Assembly (NCBI RefSeq): GCF_037975245.1
Contig: NC_092571.1
Location: forward strand, 288,501 to 352,500
Reading direction: 5' to 3'
DNA: 64,000 nucleotides
DNA from: Apostichopus japonicus
Taxonomy: Eukaryota; Echinodermata; Holothuroidea; Aspidochirotida; Stichopodidae
Under the pieces are notes generated by a model, which was not told the origin of the DNA, did no database searches, and saw only the letters and a program-made list of their open reading frames with translations. Shown here piece by piece: positions 25,890 through 38,684 of the stretch. The position numbers and the translations under genes are program-made. Position 1 is the stretch's first letter; every line of letters starts with the position of its first letter.

Positions 25890-28800
25890 GTATTAGAAAC
25901 GAACATAGATTTATATCAACTGCTGTCGTGGCGCGGTTGGTTGTGCTCTGTACCTCGAGAGCGTGACGTATTTTGGATCGCGGGCTCGAGACCAGGTGGG
26001 GGCAGTTTGCTTTTGCCGCGATCTTTTACCATCTCTGGAACTTTAAGTATTAGAAACGAACATAGATTTATATCAATTGCTGTCGTGGCGCGGTTGGTTG
26101 TGCTCTGTACCTCGAGAGCGTGACGTATTTTGGATCGCGGGCTCGAGACCAGGTGGGGGCAGTTTGCTTTTGCCGCGATCTCATACGGTCTCTGGAACTT
26201 TAACTATTAGAAACGAACATAGATTTATATCAACTGCTGTCGTGGCACTGTTGGCTGTGCTCTGTACCTCGAGAGCGTGACTTATTTTGGATCGCGGGCT
26301 CGAGACCAGGTGGGGACAGTTTGCTTTTGCCGCGATCTTATACGGTCTCTGGGAACTTTAAGTATTAGAAACGAACATAGATTTATATCAACTGCTGTCG
26401 TGGCGCGGTTGGTTGCTCTGTACCTCGAGAGCGTGACGTACTTTCGATCGCGGGCTCGAGACCAGGTGGGGAAGTTTGCTTTTGCCGCGATCTTATACGG
26501 TCTCTGGGAACTTTAAGTATTAGAAACGAACATAGATTTATATCAACTGCTGTCGTGGCGCGGTTGGTTGTTCTGTACCTCGAGAGCGTGACGTATTTTG
26601 GATCGCGGGCTCGAGACCAGGTGGGGGCAGTTTGCTTTTGCCGCGATCTCATACGGTCTCTGGAACTTTAAGTATTAGAAACGAACATAGATTTATATCA
26701 ACTGCTGTCGTGGCGCGGTTGGTTGCTCTGTACCTCGAGAGCGTGACGTATTTTGGATCGCGGGCTCGAGACCAGGCCAGTGCAGTTTGCTTTTGCCGCG
26801 ATCTGGTACGGTCTCTGGAACTTTAAGTATTAGAAACGAACATAGATTTATATCAACTGCTGTCGTGGTGCGGTTGGTTGCTCTGTACCTCGAGAGCGTG
26901 ACGTATTTTGGATCGCGGGCTCGAGACCAAGTGGGGCAGTTTGCTTTTGCCGCGATCTCATACGGTCTCTGGGAACTTTAAGTATTAGAAACGAACATAG
27001 ATTTATATCAACTGCTGTCGTGGCGCGGTTGGTTGCTCTGTACCTCGAGAGCGTGACGTATTTTGGATCGCGGGCTCGAGACCAGGCCAGTGCAGTTTGC
27101 TTTTGCCGCGATCTAATACGGTCTCTGGAACTTTAAGTATTAGAAACGAACATAGATTTATATCAACTGCTGTCGTGGCGCGGTTGGTTGTGCTCTGTAC
27201 CTCGAGAGCGTGACGTATTTTGGATCGCGGGCTCGAGACCAGGTGGGGGCAGTTTGCTTTTGCCGCGATCTCATACGGTCTCTGGAACTTTAAGTATTAG
27301 AAACGAACATAGATTTATATCAACTGCTGTCGTGGTGCGGTTGGTTGTGCTCTGTACCTCGAGAGCGTGACGTATTTTGGATCGCGGGCTCGAGACCAGG
27401 TGGGGGCAGTTTGCTTTTGCCGCGATCTAATACGATCTCTGGAACTTTAAGTATTAGAAACAAACATTGATTTATATCAACTATTGTCGTGGCGCGGTTG
27501 GTTGTGCTCTGTACCTCGAGAGCGTGACGTATTTTGGATCGCGGGATCGAGACCAGGCCAGCGCAGTTTGCTTTTGCCGCGTTCTTATACGGTCTCTGGA
27601 ACTTTAAGTATTAGAAACGAACATAGATTTATATCAACTGCTGTCGTGACGCGGTTGGTTGCTCTGTACCTCGAGAGCGTGACGTATTTTGGATCGCGGG
27701 CTCGAGACCAGGCCAGTGCAGTTTGCTTTTGCCGCGATCTAATACGGTCTCTGGAACTTTAAGTATTAGAAACGAACATAGATTTATATCAACTGCTGTC
27801 GTGGCGCGGTTGGTTGTGCTCTGTACCTCGAGAGCGTGACGTATTTTGGATCGCGGGCTCGAGACCAGGTGGGGGCAGTTTGCTTTTGCCGCGATCTAAT
27901 ACGGTCTCTGGAACTTTAAGTATTAGAAACGAACATAGATTTATATCAACTGCTGTCGTGGCGCGGTTGGTTGTGCTCTGTACCTCGAGAGCGTGACGTA
28001 TTTTGGATCGCGGGCTCGAGACCAGGTGGGGGCAGTTTGCTTTTGCCGCGATCTGGTACGGTCTCTGGAACTTTAAGTATTAGAAACGAACATAGATTTA
28101 TATCAACTGCTGTCGTGGCGCGGTTGGTTGTGCTCTGTACCTCGAGAGCGTGACGTATTTTGGATCGCGGGCTCGAGACCAGGTGGGGGCAGATTGCTTT
28201 TGCCGCGATCTGGTACGGTCTCTGGAACTTTAAGTATTAGAAACGAACATAGATTTATATCAACTGCTGTCGTGGCGCGGTTGGTTGCTCTGTACCTCGA
28301 GAGCGTGACGTATTTTGGATCACGGGCTCGAGACCAGGTGGGGGCAGTTTGCTTTTGCCGCGATCTCATACGGTCTCTGGGAACTTTAAGTATTAGAAAC
28401 GAACATAGATTTATATCAACTGCTGTCGTGGCGCGGTTGGTTGCTCTGTACCTCGAGAGCGTGACGTATTTTGGATCGCGGGCTCGAGACCAGGCCAGTG
28501 CAGTTTGCTTTTGCCGCGATCTAATACGGTCTCTGGAACTTTAAGTATTAGAAACGAACATAGATTTATATCAACTGCTGTCGTGGCGCGGTTGGTTGTG
28601 CTCTGTACCTCGAGAGCGTAACGTATTTTTGATCGCGGGCTCGAGACCAGGTGGGGGCAGTTTGCTTTTGCCGCGATCTCATACGGTCTCTGGAACTTTA
28701 AGTATTAGAAACGAACATAGATTTATATCAACTGCTGTCGTGGCGCGGTTGGTTGTGCTCTGTACCTCGAGAGCGTGACGTATTTTGGATCGCGGGCTCG

Positions 28801-31414
28801 AGACCAGGTGGGGGCAGTTTGCTTTTGCCGCGATCTGGTACGGTCTCTGGAACTTTAAGTATTAGAAACGAACATAGATTTATATCAACTGCTGTCGTGG
28901 CGCGGTTGGCTGTGCTCTGTACCTCGAGAGCGTGACGTATTTTGGATCTCGGGCTCGAAACCAGGTGGGGGCAGTTTGCTTTTGCCGCGATCTTATACGG
29001 TCTCTGGAACTTTAAGTATTAGAAACGAACATAGATTTATATCAACTGCTGTCGTGGCGCGGTTGGTTGTGCTCTGTACCTCGAGAGCGTGACGTATTTT
29101 GGATCGCGGGCTCGAGACCAGGCCAGCGCAGTTTGCTTTTGCCGCGATCTAATACGATCTCTGGAACTTTAAGTATTAGAAACAAACATTGATTTATATC
29201 AACTGCTGTCGTGGCGCGGTTGGTTGTGCTCTGTACCTCGAGAGCGTGACGTATTTTGGATCGCGGGATCGAGACCAGGCCAGCGCAGATTGCTTTTGCC
29301 GCGTTCTTATACGGTCTCTGGAACTTTAAGTATTAGAAACGAACATAGATTTTTATCAACTGCTGTCGTGGCGCGGTTGGTTGCTCTGTACCTCGAGAGC
29401 GTGATGTATTTTGGATCGCGGGCTCGAGACCAGGCCAGTGCAGTTTGCTTTTGCCGCGATCTAATACGGTCTCTGGAACTTTAAGTATTAGAAACGAACA
29501 TAGATTTATATCAACTGCTGTCGTGGCGCGGTTGGTTGTGCTCTGTACCTCGAGAGCGTGACGTATTTTGGATCGCGGGCTCGAGACCAGGTGGGGGCAG
29601 TTTGCTTTTGCCGCGATCTAATACGGTCTCTGGAACTTTAAGTATTAGAAACGAACATAGATTTATATCAACTGCTGTCGTGGCGCGGTTGGTTGTGCTC
29701 TGTACCTCGAGAGCGTGACGTATTTTGGATCGCGGGCTCGAGACCAGGCCAGCGCAGTTTGCTTTTGCCGTGATCTCATACGGTCTCTGGGAACTTTAAG
29801 TATTAGAAACGAACATAGATTTATATCAACTGCTGTCGTGGCACTGTTGGTTGTGCTCTGTACCTCGAGAGCGTGACGTATTTTGGATCGCGGGCTCGAG
29901 ACCAGGTGGGGGCAGTTTGCTTTTGCCGCGATCTCATACGATCTCTGGAACTTTAAGTATTAGAAACGAACATAGATTTATATCAACTGCTGTCGTGGCG
30001 CGGTTGGTTGCTCTGTACCTCGAGAGCGTGACGTATTTTGGATCGCGGGCTCGAGACCAGGCCAGTGCAGTTTGCTTTTGCCGCGATCTTATACGGTCTC
30101 CGGGAACTTTAAGTATTAGAAACGAACATAGATTTATATCAACTGCTGTCGTGGCGCGGTTGGTTGTGCTCTGTACCTCGAGAGCGTGACGTATTTTGGA
30201 TCGCGGGCTCGAGACCAGGCCAGCGCAGTTTGCTTTTGCCGCGATCTCATACGGTCTCTGGAACTTTAAGTATTAGAAACGAACATAGATTTATATCAAC
30301 TGCTGTCGTGGCACTGTTGGTTGTGCTCTGTACCTCGAGAGCGTGACGTATTTTGGATCGCGGGCTCGAGACCAGGCCAGCGCAGTTTGCTTTTGCCGCG
30401 ATCTCATACGGTCTCTGGAACTTTAAGTATTAGAAACGAACATAGATTTATATCAACTGCTGTCGTGGCGCGGTTGGTTGCTCTGTACCTCGAGAGCGTG
30501 ACGTATTTTGGATCGCGGGCTCGAGACCAGGTGGGGCAGTTTGCTTTTGCCGCGATCTCATATGGTCTCTGGAACTTTAAGTATTAGAAACGAACATAGA
30601 TTTATATCAACTGCTGTCGTGGCGCGGTTGGTTGCTCTGTACCTCGAGAGCGTGACGTATTTTGGATCGCGGGATCGAGACCAGGTGGGGGCAGTTTGCT
30701 TTTGCCGCGATCTCATACGGTCTCTGGAACTTTAAGTATTAGAAACGAACATAGATTTATATCAACTGCTGTCGTGGCGCGGTTGGTTGTGCTCTGTACC
30801 TCGAGAGCGTGACGTATTTGGATCGCGGGCTCGAGACCAGGTGGGGGCAGTTTGCTTTTGCCGCGATCTTTTACGATCTCTGGAACTTTAAGTATTAGAA
30901 ACGAACATAGATTTATATCAACTGCTGTCGTGGCGCGGTTGGTTGTGCTCTGTACCTCGAGAGCGTGACGTATTTTGGATCACGGGCTCGAGACCAGGTG
31001 GGGGCAGTTTGCTTTTGCCGCGATCTAATACGGTCTCTGGAACTTTAAGTATTAGAAACGAACATAGATTTATATCAACTGCTGTCGTGGCGCGGTTGGT
31101 TGTGCTGTGTACCTCGAGAGCGTGACGTATTTTGGATCGCGGGCTCGAGACCAGGCCAGCGCAGTTTGCTTTTGCCGCGATCTAATACGATCTCTGGAAC
31201 TTTAAGTATTAGAAACAAACATTGATTTATATCAACTGCTGTCGTGGCGCGGTTGGTTGTGCTCTGTACCTCGAGAGCGTGACGTATTTTGGATCGCGGG
31301 ATCGAGACCAGGCCAGCGCAGTTTGCTTTTGCCGCGATCTTATACGGTCTCTGGGAACTTTAAGTATTAGAAACGAACATAGATTTATATCAACTGCTGT
31401 CGTGGCGCGGTTGG

Positions 31415-34400
31415 TTGTGCTCTGTACCTCGAGAGCGTGAGGTATTTTGGATCGCGGGCTCGAGACCAGGTGGGGCAGTTTGCTTTTGCCGCGATCTCAT
31501 ACGGTCTCTGGGAAATTTAAGTATTAGAAACGAACATAGATTTATATCAACTGCTGTCGTGGCGCGGTTGGTTGCTCTGTACCTCGAGAGCGTGACGTAT
31601 TTTGGATCGCGGGATCGAGACCAGGTGGGGGCAGTTTGCTTTTGCCGCGATCTCATACGGTCTCTGGGAAATTTAAGTATTAGAAACGAACATAGATTTA
31701 TATCAACTGCTGTCGTGGCGCGGTTGGTTGCTCTGTACCTCGAGAGCGTGACGTATTTTGGATCGCGGGATCGAGACCAGGTGGGGGCAGTTTGCTTTTG
31801 CCGCGATCTCATACGGTCTCTGGAACTTTAAGTATTAGAAACGACCATAGATTTATATCAACTGCTGTCGTGGCGCGGTTGGTTGCTCTGTACCTCGAGA
31901 GCGTGACGTATTTTGGATCGCGGGCTCGAGACCAGGTGGGGGCAGTTTGCTTTTGCCGCGATCTCATACGGTCTCTGGGAACTTTAAGTATTAGAAACGA
32001 ACATAGATTGATATCAACTGCTGTCGTGGCGCGGTTGGTTGCTCTGTACCTCGAGAGCGTGACGTATTTTGGATCGCGGGCTCGAGACCAGGTGGGGGCA
32101 GTTTGCTTTTGCCGCGATCTCATACGGTCTCTGGGAACTTTAAGTATTAGAAACGAACATAGATTTATATCAACTGCTGTCGTGGCGCGGTTGGTTGCTC
32201 TGTACCTCGAGAGCGTGACGATTTTTGGATCGCGGGCTCGAGACCAGGTGGGGGCAGTTTGCTTTTGCCGCGATCTCATACGGTCTCTGGGAACTTTAAG
32301 TATTAGAAACGAACATAGATTTATATCAACTGCTGTCGTGGCGCGGTTGGTTGCTCTGTACCTCGAGAGCGTGACGTATTTTGGATCGCGGGCTCGAGAC
32401 CAGGTGGGGGCAGTTTGCTTTTGCCGCGATCTGATACTGTCCCTGGGAACTTTAAGTATTAGAAACGAACATAGATGTATATCAACTGCTGTCGTGGCGC
32501 GGTTGGTTGCTCTGTACCTCGAGAGCGTGACGTATTTTGGATCGCGGGCTCGAGACCAGGTGGGGGCAGTTTGCTTTTGCCGCGATCTCATATGGTCTCT
32601 GGAACTTTAAGTATTAGAAACGAACATAGATTTATATCAACTGCTGTCGTGGCGCGGTTGGTTGCTCTGTACCTCGAGAGCGTGACGTATTTTGGATCGC
32701 GGGCTCGAGACCAGGTGGGGCAGTTTGCTTTTGCCGCGATCTCATACGGTCTCTGGGAACTTTAAGTATTAGAAACGAACATAGATTTATATCAACTGCT
32801 GTCGTGGCGCGGTTGGTTGCTCTGTACCTCGAGAGCGTGACGTATTTTGGATCGCGGGCTCGAGACCAGGTGGGGGCAGTTTGCTTTTGCCGCGATCTTA
32901 TACGGTCTCTGGGAACTTTAAGTATTAGAAACGAACATAGATTTATATCAACTGCTGTCGTGGCGCGGTTGGTTGCTCTGTACCTCGAGAGCGTGACGAT
33001 TTTTGGATCGCGGGCTCGAGACCAGGTGGGGGCAGTTTGCTTTTGCCGCGATCTAATACGGTCTCTGGGAACTTTAAGTATTAGAAACGAACATAGATTT
33101 ATATCAACTGCTGTCGTGGCGCGGTTGGTTGCTCTGTACCTCGAGAGCGTGACGTATTTTGGATCGCGGGCTCGAGACCAGGTGGGGGCAGTTTGCTTTT
33201 GCCGCGATCTTATACGGTCTCTGGGAACTTTAAGTATTAGAAACGAACATAGATGTATATCAACTGCTGTCGTGGCGCGGTTGGTTGCTCTGTACCTCGA
33301 GAGCGTGACGTATTTTGGATCGCGGGCTCGAGACCAGGTGGGGGCAGTTTGCTTTTGCCGCGATCTCATATGGTCTCTGGAACTTTAAGTATTAGAAACG
33401 AACATAGATTTATATCAACTGCTGTCGTGGCGCGGTTGGTTGCTCTGTACCTCGAGAGCGTGACGTATTTTGGATCGCGGGCTCGAGACCAGGTGGGGCA
33501 GTTTGCTTTTGCCGCGATCTCATACGGTCTCTGGGAACTTTAAGTATTAGAAACGAACATAGATTTATATCAACTGCTGTCGTGGCGCGGTTGGTTGCTC
33601 TGTACCTCGAGAGCGTGACGTATTTTGGATCGCGGGCTCGAGACCAGGTGGGGGCAGTTTGCTTTTGCCGCGATCTCATACGGTCTCTGGGAACTTTAAG
33701 TATTAGAAACGAACATAGATTTATATCAACTGCTGTCGTGGCGCGGTTGGTTGCTCTGTACCTCGAGAGCGTGACGATTTTTGGATCGCGGGCTCGAGAC
33801 CAGGTGGGGGCAGTTTGCTTTTGCCGCGATCTAATACGGTCTCTGGGAACTTTAAGTATTGGAAACGAACATAGATTTATATCAACTGCTGTCGCGGTTG
33901 GTTGCTCTGTACCTCGAGAGCGTGACGTATTTTGGATCGCGGGCTCGAGACCAGGTGGGGGCAGTTTGCTTTTGCCGCGATCTCATACGGTCTCTGGGAA
34001 CTTTAAGTATTAGAAACGAACATAGATTTATATCAACTGCTGTCGTGGCGCGGTTGGTTGCTCTGTACCTCGAGAGCGTGACGTATTTTGGATCGCGGGC
34101 TCGAGACCAGGTGGGGGCAGTTTGCTTTTGCCGCGATCTTATACGGTCTCTGGGAACTTTAAGTATTAGAAACGAACATAGATGTATATCAACTGCTGTC
34201 GTGGCGCGGTTGGTTGCTCTGTACCTCGAGAGCGTGACGTATTTTGGATCGCGGGCTCGAGACCAGGTGGGGGCAGTTTGCTTTTGCCGCGATCTGGTAC
34301 GGTCTCTGGAACTTTAAGTATTAGAAACGAACATAGATTTATATCAACTGCTGTCGTGGCGCGGTTGGTTGCTCTGTACCTCGAGAGCGTGACGTATTTT

Positions 34401-37400
34401 GGATCGCGGGCTCGAGACCAGGTGGGGGCAGTTTGCTTTTGCCGCGATCTGGTACGGTCTCTGGGAACTTTAAGTATTAGAAACGAACATAGATTTATAT
34501 CAACTGCTGTCGTGGCGCGGTTGGTTGCTCTGTACCTCGAGAACGTGACGTATTTTGGATCGCGGGCTCGAGACCAGGTGGGGGCAGTTTGCTTTTGCCG
34601 CGATCTCATACGGTCTCTGGGAACTTTAAGTATTAGAAACGAACATAGATTTATATCAACTGCTGTCGTGGCGCGGTTGGTTGCTCTGTACCTCGAGAAC
34701 GTGACGTATTTTGGATCGCGGGCTCGAGACCAGGTGGGGGCAGTTTGCTTTTGCCGCGATCTTATACGGTCTCTGGGAACTTTAAGTATTAGAAACGAAC
34801 ATAGATTTATATCAACTGCTGTCGTGGCGCGGTTGGTTGCTCTGTACCTCGAGAGCGTGACGTATTTGGATCGCGGGCTCGAGACCAGGTGGGGGCAGTT
34901 TGCTTTTGCCGCGATCTCATACGGTCTCTGGGAACTTTAAGTATTAGAAACGAACATAGATTTATATCAACTGCTGTCGTGGCGCGGTTGGTTGGTCTGT
35001 ACCTCGAGAGCGTGACGTATTTGGATCGCGGGCTCGAGACCAGGTGGGGGCAGTTTGCTTTTACCGCGATCTGGTACGGTCTCTGGGAACTTTAAGTATT
35101 AGAAACGAACATAGATTTATATCAACTGCTGTCGTGGCGCGGTTGGTTGCTCTGTACCTCGAGAGCGTGACGTATTTGGATCGCGGGCTCGAGACCAGGT
35201 GGGGGCAGTTTGCTTTTTCCGCGATCTCATACGGTCTCTGGGAACTTTAAGTATTAGAAACGAACATAGATTTATATCAACTGCTGTCGTGGCGCGGTTG
35301 GTTGCTCTGTACCTCGAGAGCGTAACGTATTTTGGATCGCGGGCTCGAGACCAGGTGGGGGCAGTTTGCTTTTGCCGCGATCTTATACGGTCTCTGGGAA
35401 CTTTAAGTATTAGAAACGAACATAGATTTATATCAACTGCTGTCGTGGCGCGGTTGGTTGCTCTGTACCTCGAGAGCGTGACGTATTTTGGATCGCGGGC
35501 TCGAGACCAGGTGCGGGCAGTTTGCTTTTGCCGCGATCTTATACGGTCTCTGGGAACTTTAAGTATTAGAAACGAACATAGATTTATATCAACTGCTGTC
35601 GTGGCGCGGTTGGTTGCTCTGTACCTCGAGAGCGTGAGGTATTTTGGATCGCGGGCTCGAGACCAGGTGGGGCAGTTTGCTTTTGCCGCCATCTCATACG
35701 GTCTCTGGGAAATTTAAGTATTAGAAACGAACATAGATTTATATCAACTGCTGTCGTGGCGCGGTTGGTTGCTCTGTACCTCGAGAGCGTGACGTATTTT
35801 GGATCGCGGGCTCGAGACCAGGTGGGGCAGTTTGCTTTTGCCGCGATCTCATACGGTCTCTGGGAAATTTAAGTATTAGAAACGAACATAGATGTATATC
35901 AACTGCTGTCGTGGCGCGGTTGGTTGCTCTGTACCTCGAGAGCGTGACGTATTTTGGATCGCGGGCTCGAGACCAGGTGGGGGCAGTTTGCTTTTGCCGC
36001 GATCTGATACGGTCTCTGGGAACTTTAAGTATAAGAAACGAACATAGATTTATATCAACTGCTGTCGTGGCGCGGTTGGTTGCTCCGTACCTCGAGAGCG
36101 TGACGTATTTTGGATCGCGGGATCGAGACCAGGTGGGGGCAGTTTGCTTTTGCCGCGATCTCATACGGTCTCTGGAACTTTAAGTATTAGAAACGAACAT
36201 AGATTTATATCAACTGCTGTCGTGGCGCGGTTGGTTGCTCTGTACCTCGAGAGCGTGACGTATTTTGGATCGCGGGCTCGAGACCAGGTGGGGGCAGTTT
36301 GCTTTTGCCGCGATCTGATACGGTCTCTGGGAACTTTAAGTATTAGAAACGAACATAGATTTATATCAACTGCTGTCGTGGCGCGGTTGGTTGCTCTGTA
36401 CCTCGAGAGCGTGACGTATTTTGGATCGCGGGCTCGAGACCAGGTGGGGGCAGTTTGCTTTTGCCGCGATCTTATACGGTCTCTGGGAACTTTAAGTATT
36501 AGAAACGAACATAGATTTATATCAACTGCTGTCGTGGCGCGTTTGGTTGCTCTGTACCTCGAGAGCGTGACGATTTTTGGATCGCGGGCTCGAGACCAGG
36601 TGGGGGCAGTTTGCTTTTGCCGCGATCTTATACGGTCTCTGGGAACTTTAAGTATTAGAAACGAACATAGATTGATATCAACTGCTGTCGTGGCGCGGTT
36701 GGTTGCTCTGTACCTCGAGAGCGTGACGATTTTTGGATCGCGGGCTCCAGACCAGGTGGGGGCAGTTTGCTTTTGCCGCGATCTCATACGGTCTCTGGGA
36801 ACTTTAAGTATTAGAAACGAACATAGATTTATATCAACTGCTGTCGTGGCGCGGTTGGTTGCTCTGTACCTCGGGAGCGTGACGTATTTTGGATCGCGGG
36901 CTCGAGACCAGGTGGGGGCAGTTTGCTTTTGCCGCGATCTTATACGGTCTCTGGGAACTTTAAGTATTAGAAACGAACATAGATGTATATCAACTGCTGT
37001 CGTGGCGCGGTTGGTTGCTCTGTACCTCGAGAGCGTGACGTATTTTGGATCGCGGGCTCGAGACCACGTGGGGGCAGTTTGCTTTTGCCGCGATCTCATA
37101 TGGTCTCTGGAACTTTAAGTATTAGAAACGAACATAGATTTATATCAACTGCTGTCGTGGCGCGGTTGGTTGCTCTGTACCTCGAGAGCGTGACGTATTT
37201 TGGATCGCGAGCTCGAGACCAGGTGGGGCAGTTTGCTTTTGCCGCGATCTCATACGGTCTCTGGGAACTTTAAGTATTAGAAACGAACATAGATTTATAT
37301 CAACTGCTGTCGTGGCGCGGTTGGTTGCTCTGTACCTCGAGAGCGTGACGTATTTTGGATCGCGGGCTCGAGACCAGGTGGGGGCAGTTTGCTTTTGCCG

Positions 37401-38672
37401 CGATCTCATATGGTCTCTGGAACTTTAAGTATTAGAAACGAACATAGATTTATATCAACTGCTGTCGTGGCGCGGTTGGTTGGTCTGTACCTCGAGAGCG
37501 TGACGTATTTGGATCGCGGGCTCGAGACCAGGTGGGGGCAGTTTGCTTTTGCCGCGATCTGGTACGGTCTCTGGGAACTTTAAGTATTAGAAACGAACAT
37601 AGATTTATATCAACTGCTGTCGTGGCGCGGTTGGTTCCTCTGTACCTCGAGAACGTGACGTATTTTGGATCGCGGGTTCGAGACCAGGTGGGGGCAGTTT
37701 GCTTTTGCCGCGATCTCATACGGTCTCTGGGAACTTTAAGTATTAGAAACGAACATAGATTTATATCAACTGCTGTCGTGGCGCGGTTGGTTGCTCTGTA
37801 CCTCGAGAACGTGACGTATTTTGGATCGCGGGCTCGAGACCAGGTGGGGGCAGTTTGCTTTTGCCGCGATCTTATACGGTCTCTGGGAACTTTAAGTATT
37901 AGAAACGAACATAGATTTATATCAACTGCTGTCGTGGCGCGGTTGGTTGCTCTGTACCTCGAGAGCGTGACGTATTTGGATCGCGGGCTCGAGACCAGGT
38001 GGGGGCAGTTTGCTTTTGCCGCGATCTCATACGATCTCTGGGAACCTTAAGTATTAGAAACGAACATAGATTTATATCAACTGCTGTCGTGGCGCGGTTG
38101 GTTGCTCTGTACCTCGAGAGCGTGACGTATTTGGATCGCGGGCTCGAGACCAGGTGGGGGCAGTTTGCTTTTGCCGCGATCTTATACGGTCTCTGGGAAC
38201 TTTAAGTATTAGAAACGAACAAAGATTTATATCAACTGCTGTCGTGGCGCGGTTGGTTGCTCTGTACCTCGAGAGCGTAACGTATTTTGGATCGCGGGCT
38301 CGAGACCAGGTGGGAGCAGTTTGCTTTTGCCGCGATCTTATACGGTCTCTGGGAACTTTAAGTATGAGAAACGAACATAGATTTATATCAACTGCTGTCG
38401 TGGCGCGGTTGGTTGCTCTGTACCTCGAGAGCGTGACGTATTTTGGATCGCGGGCTCGAGACCAGGTGGGGGCAGTTTGCTTTTGCCGCGATCTTATACG
38501 GTCTCTGGGAACTTTAAGTATTAGAAACGAACATAGATTTATATCAACTGCTGTCATGGCGCGGTTGGTTGCTCTGTACCTCGAGAGCGTGACGTATTTT
38601 GGATCGCGGGCTCGAGACCAGGCCAGGGCAGTTTGCTTTTGCCGCGATCTAATACGATCTCTGGAACTTTAA
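31415..38672 (+). repeat. Satellite domain dominated by 156-bp monomers
   Basis: Most monomers here lack the TG in gttggttgtgctctg and have an extra G in ctgggaac, giving exactly 156 bp (for example 31981 to 32137). Because 156 is divisible by 3, frames stay open across many units. Examples are 31792-32610 (plus, 272 codons), 36144-37118 (plus, 324), 31809-32591 (minus, 260) and 36161-37099 (minus, 312). The minus-strand frames start with ATG and repeat a 52-residue basic unit beginning MRSRQKQTAP. The plus frames mostly start at TTG. No signal peptide, domain or splice context was seen. Runs of 155-bp monomers with gtatttgg interrupt the domain near 34.84-35.25 and 37.5-38.2 kb. Confidence 0.85.
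32475..34030 (+). repeat. Tandem 5-monomer duplication (778 bp)
   Basis: 32475-33252 and 33253-34030 share the agatgtatatc start monomer, the catatggtctc variant, a gtggggcag monomer and the gacgatttttgg monomer in the same order. The second copy later loses five bases (tggcg) near 33894, removing the start of the A box in that monomer. Confidence 0.8.
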
Positions 38673-38684
38673 GTATTAGAAACA

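Noticed and set aside
31792-37118. Long protein-coding genes in the satellite
   Set aside because: Open frames exist on both strands because 156 is a multiple of 3. Plus frames mostly start at TTG, and there is no domain, signal or gene structure.
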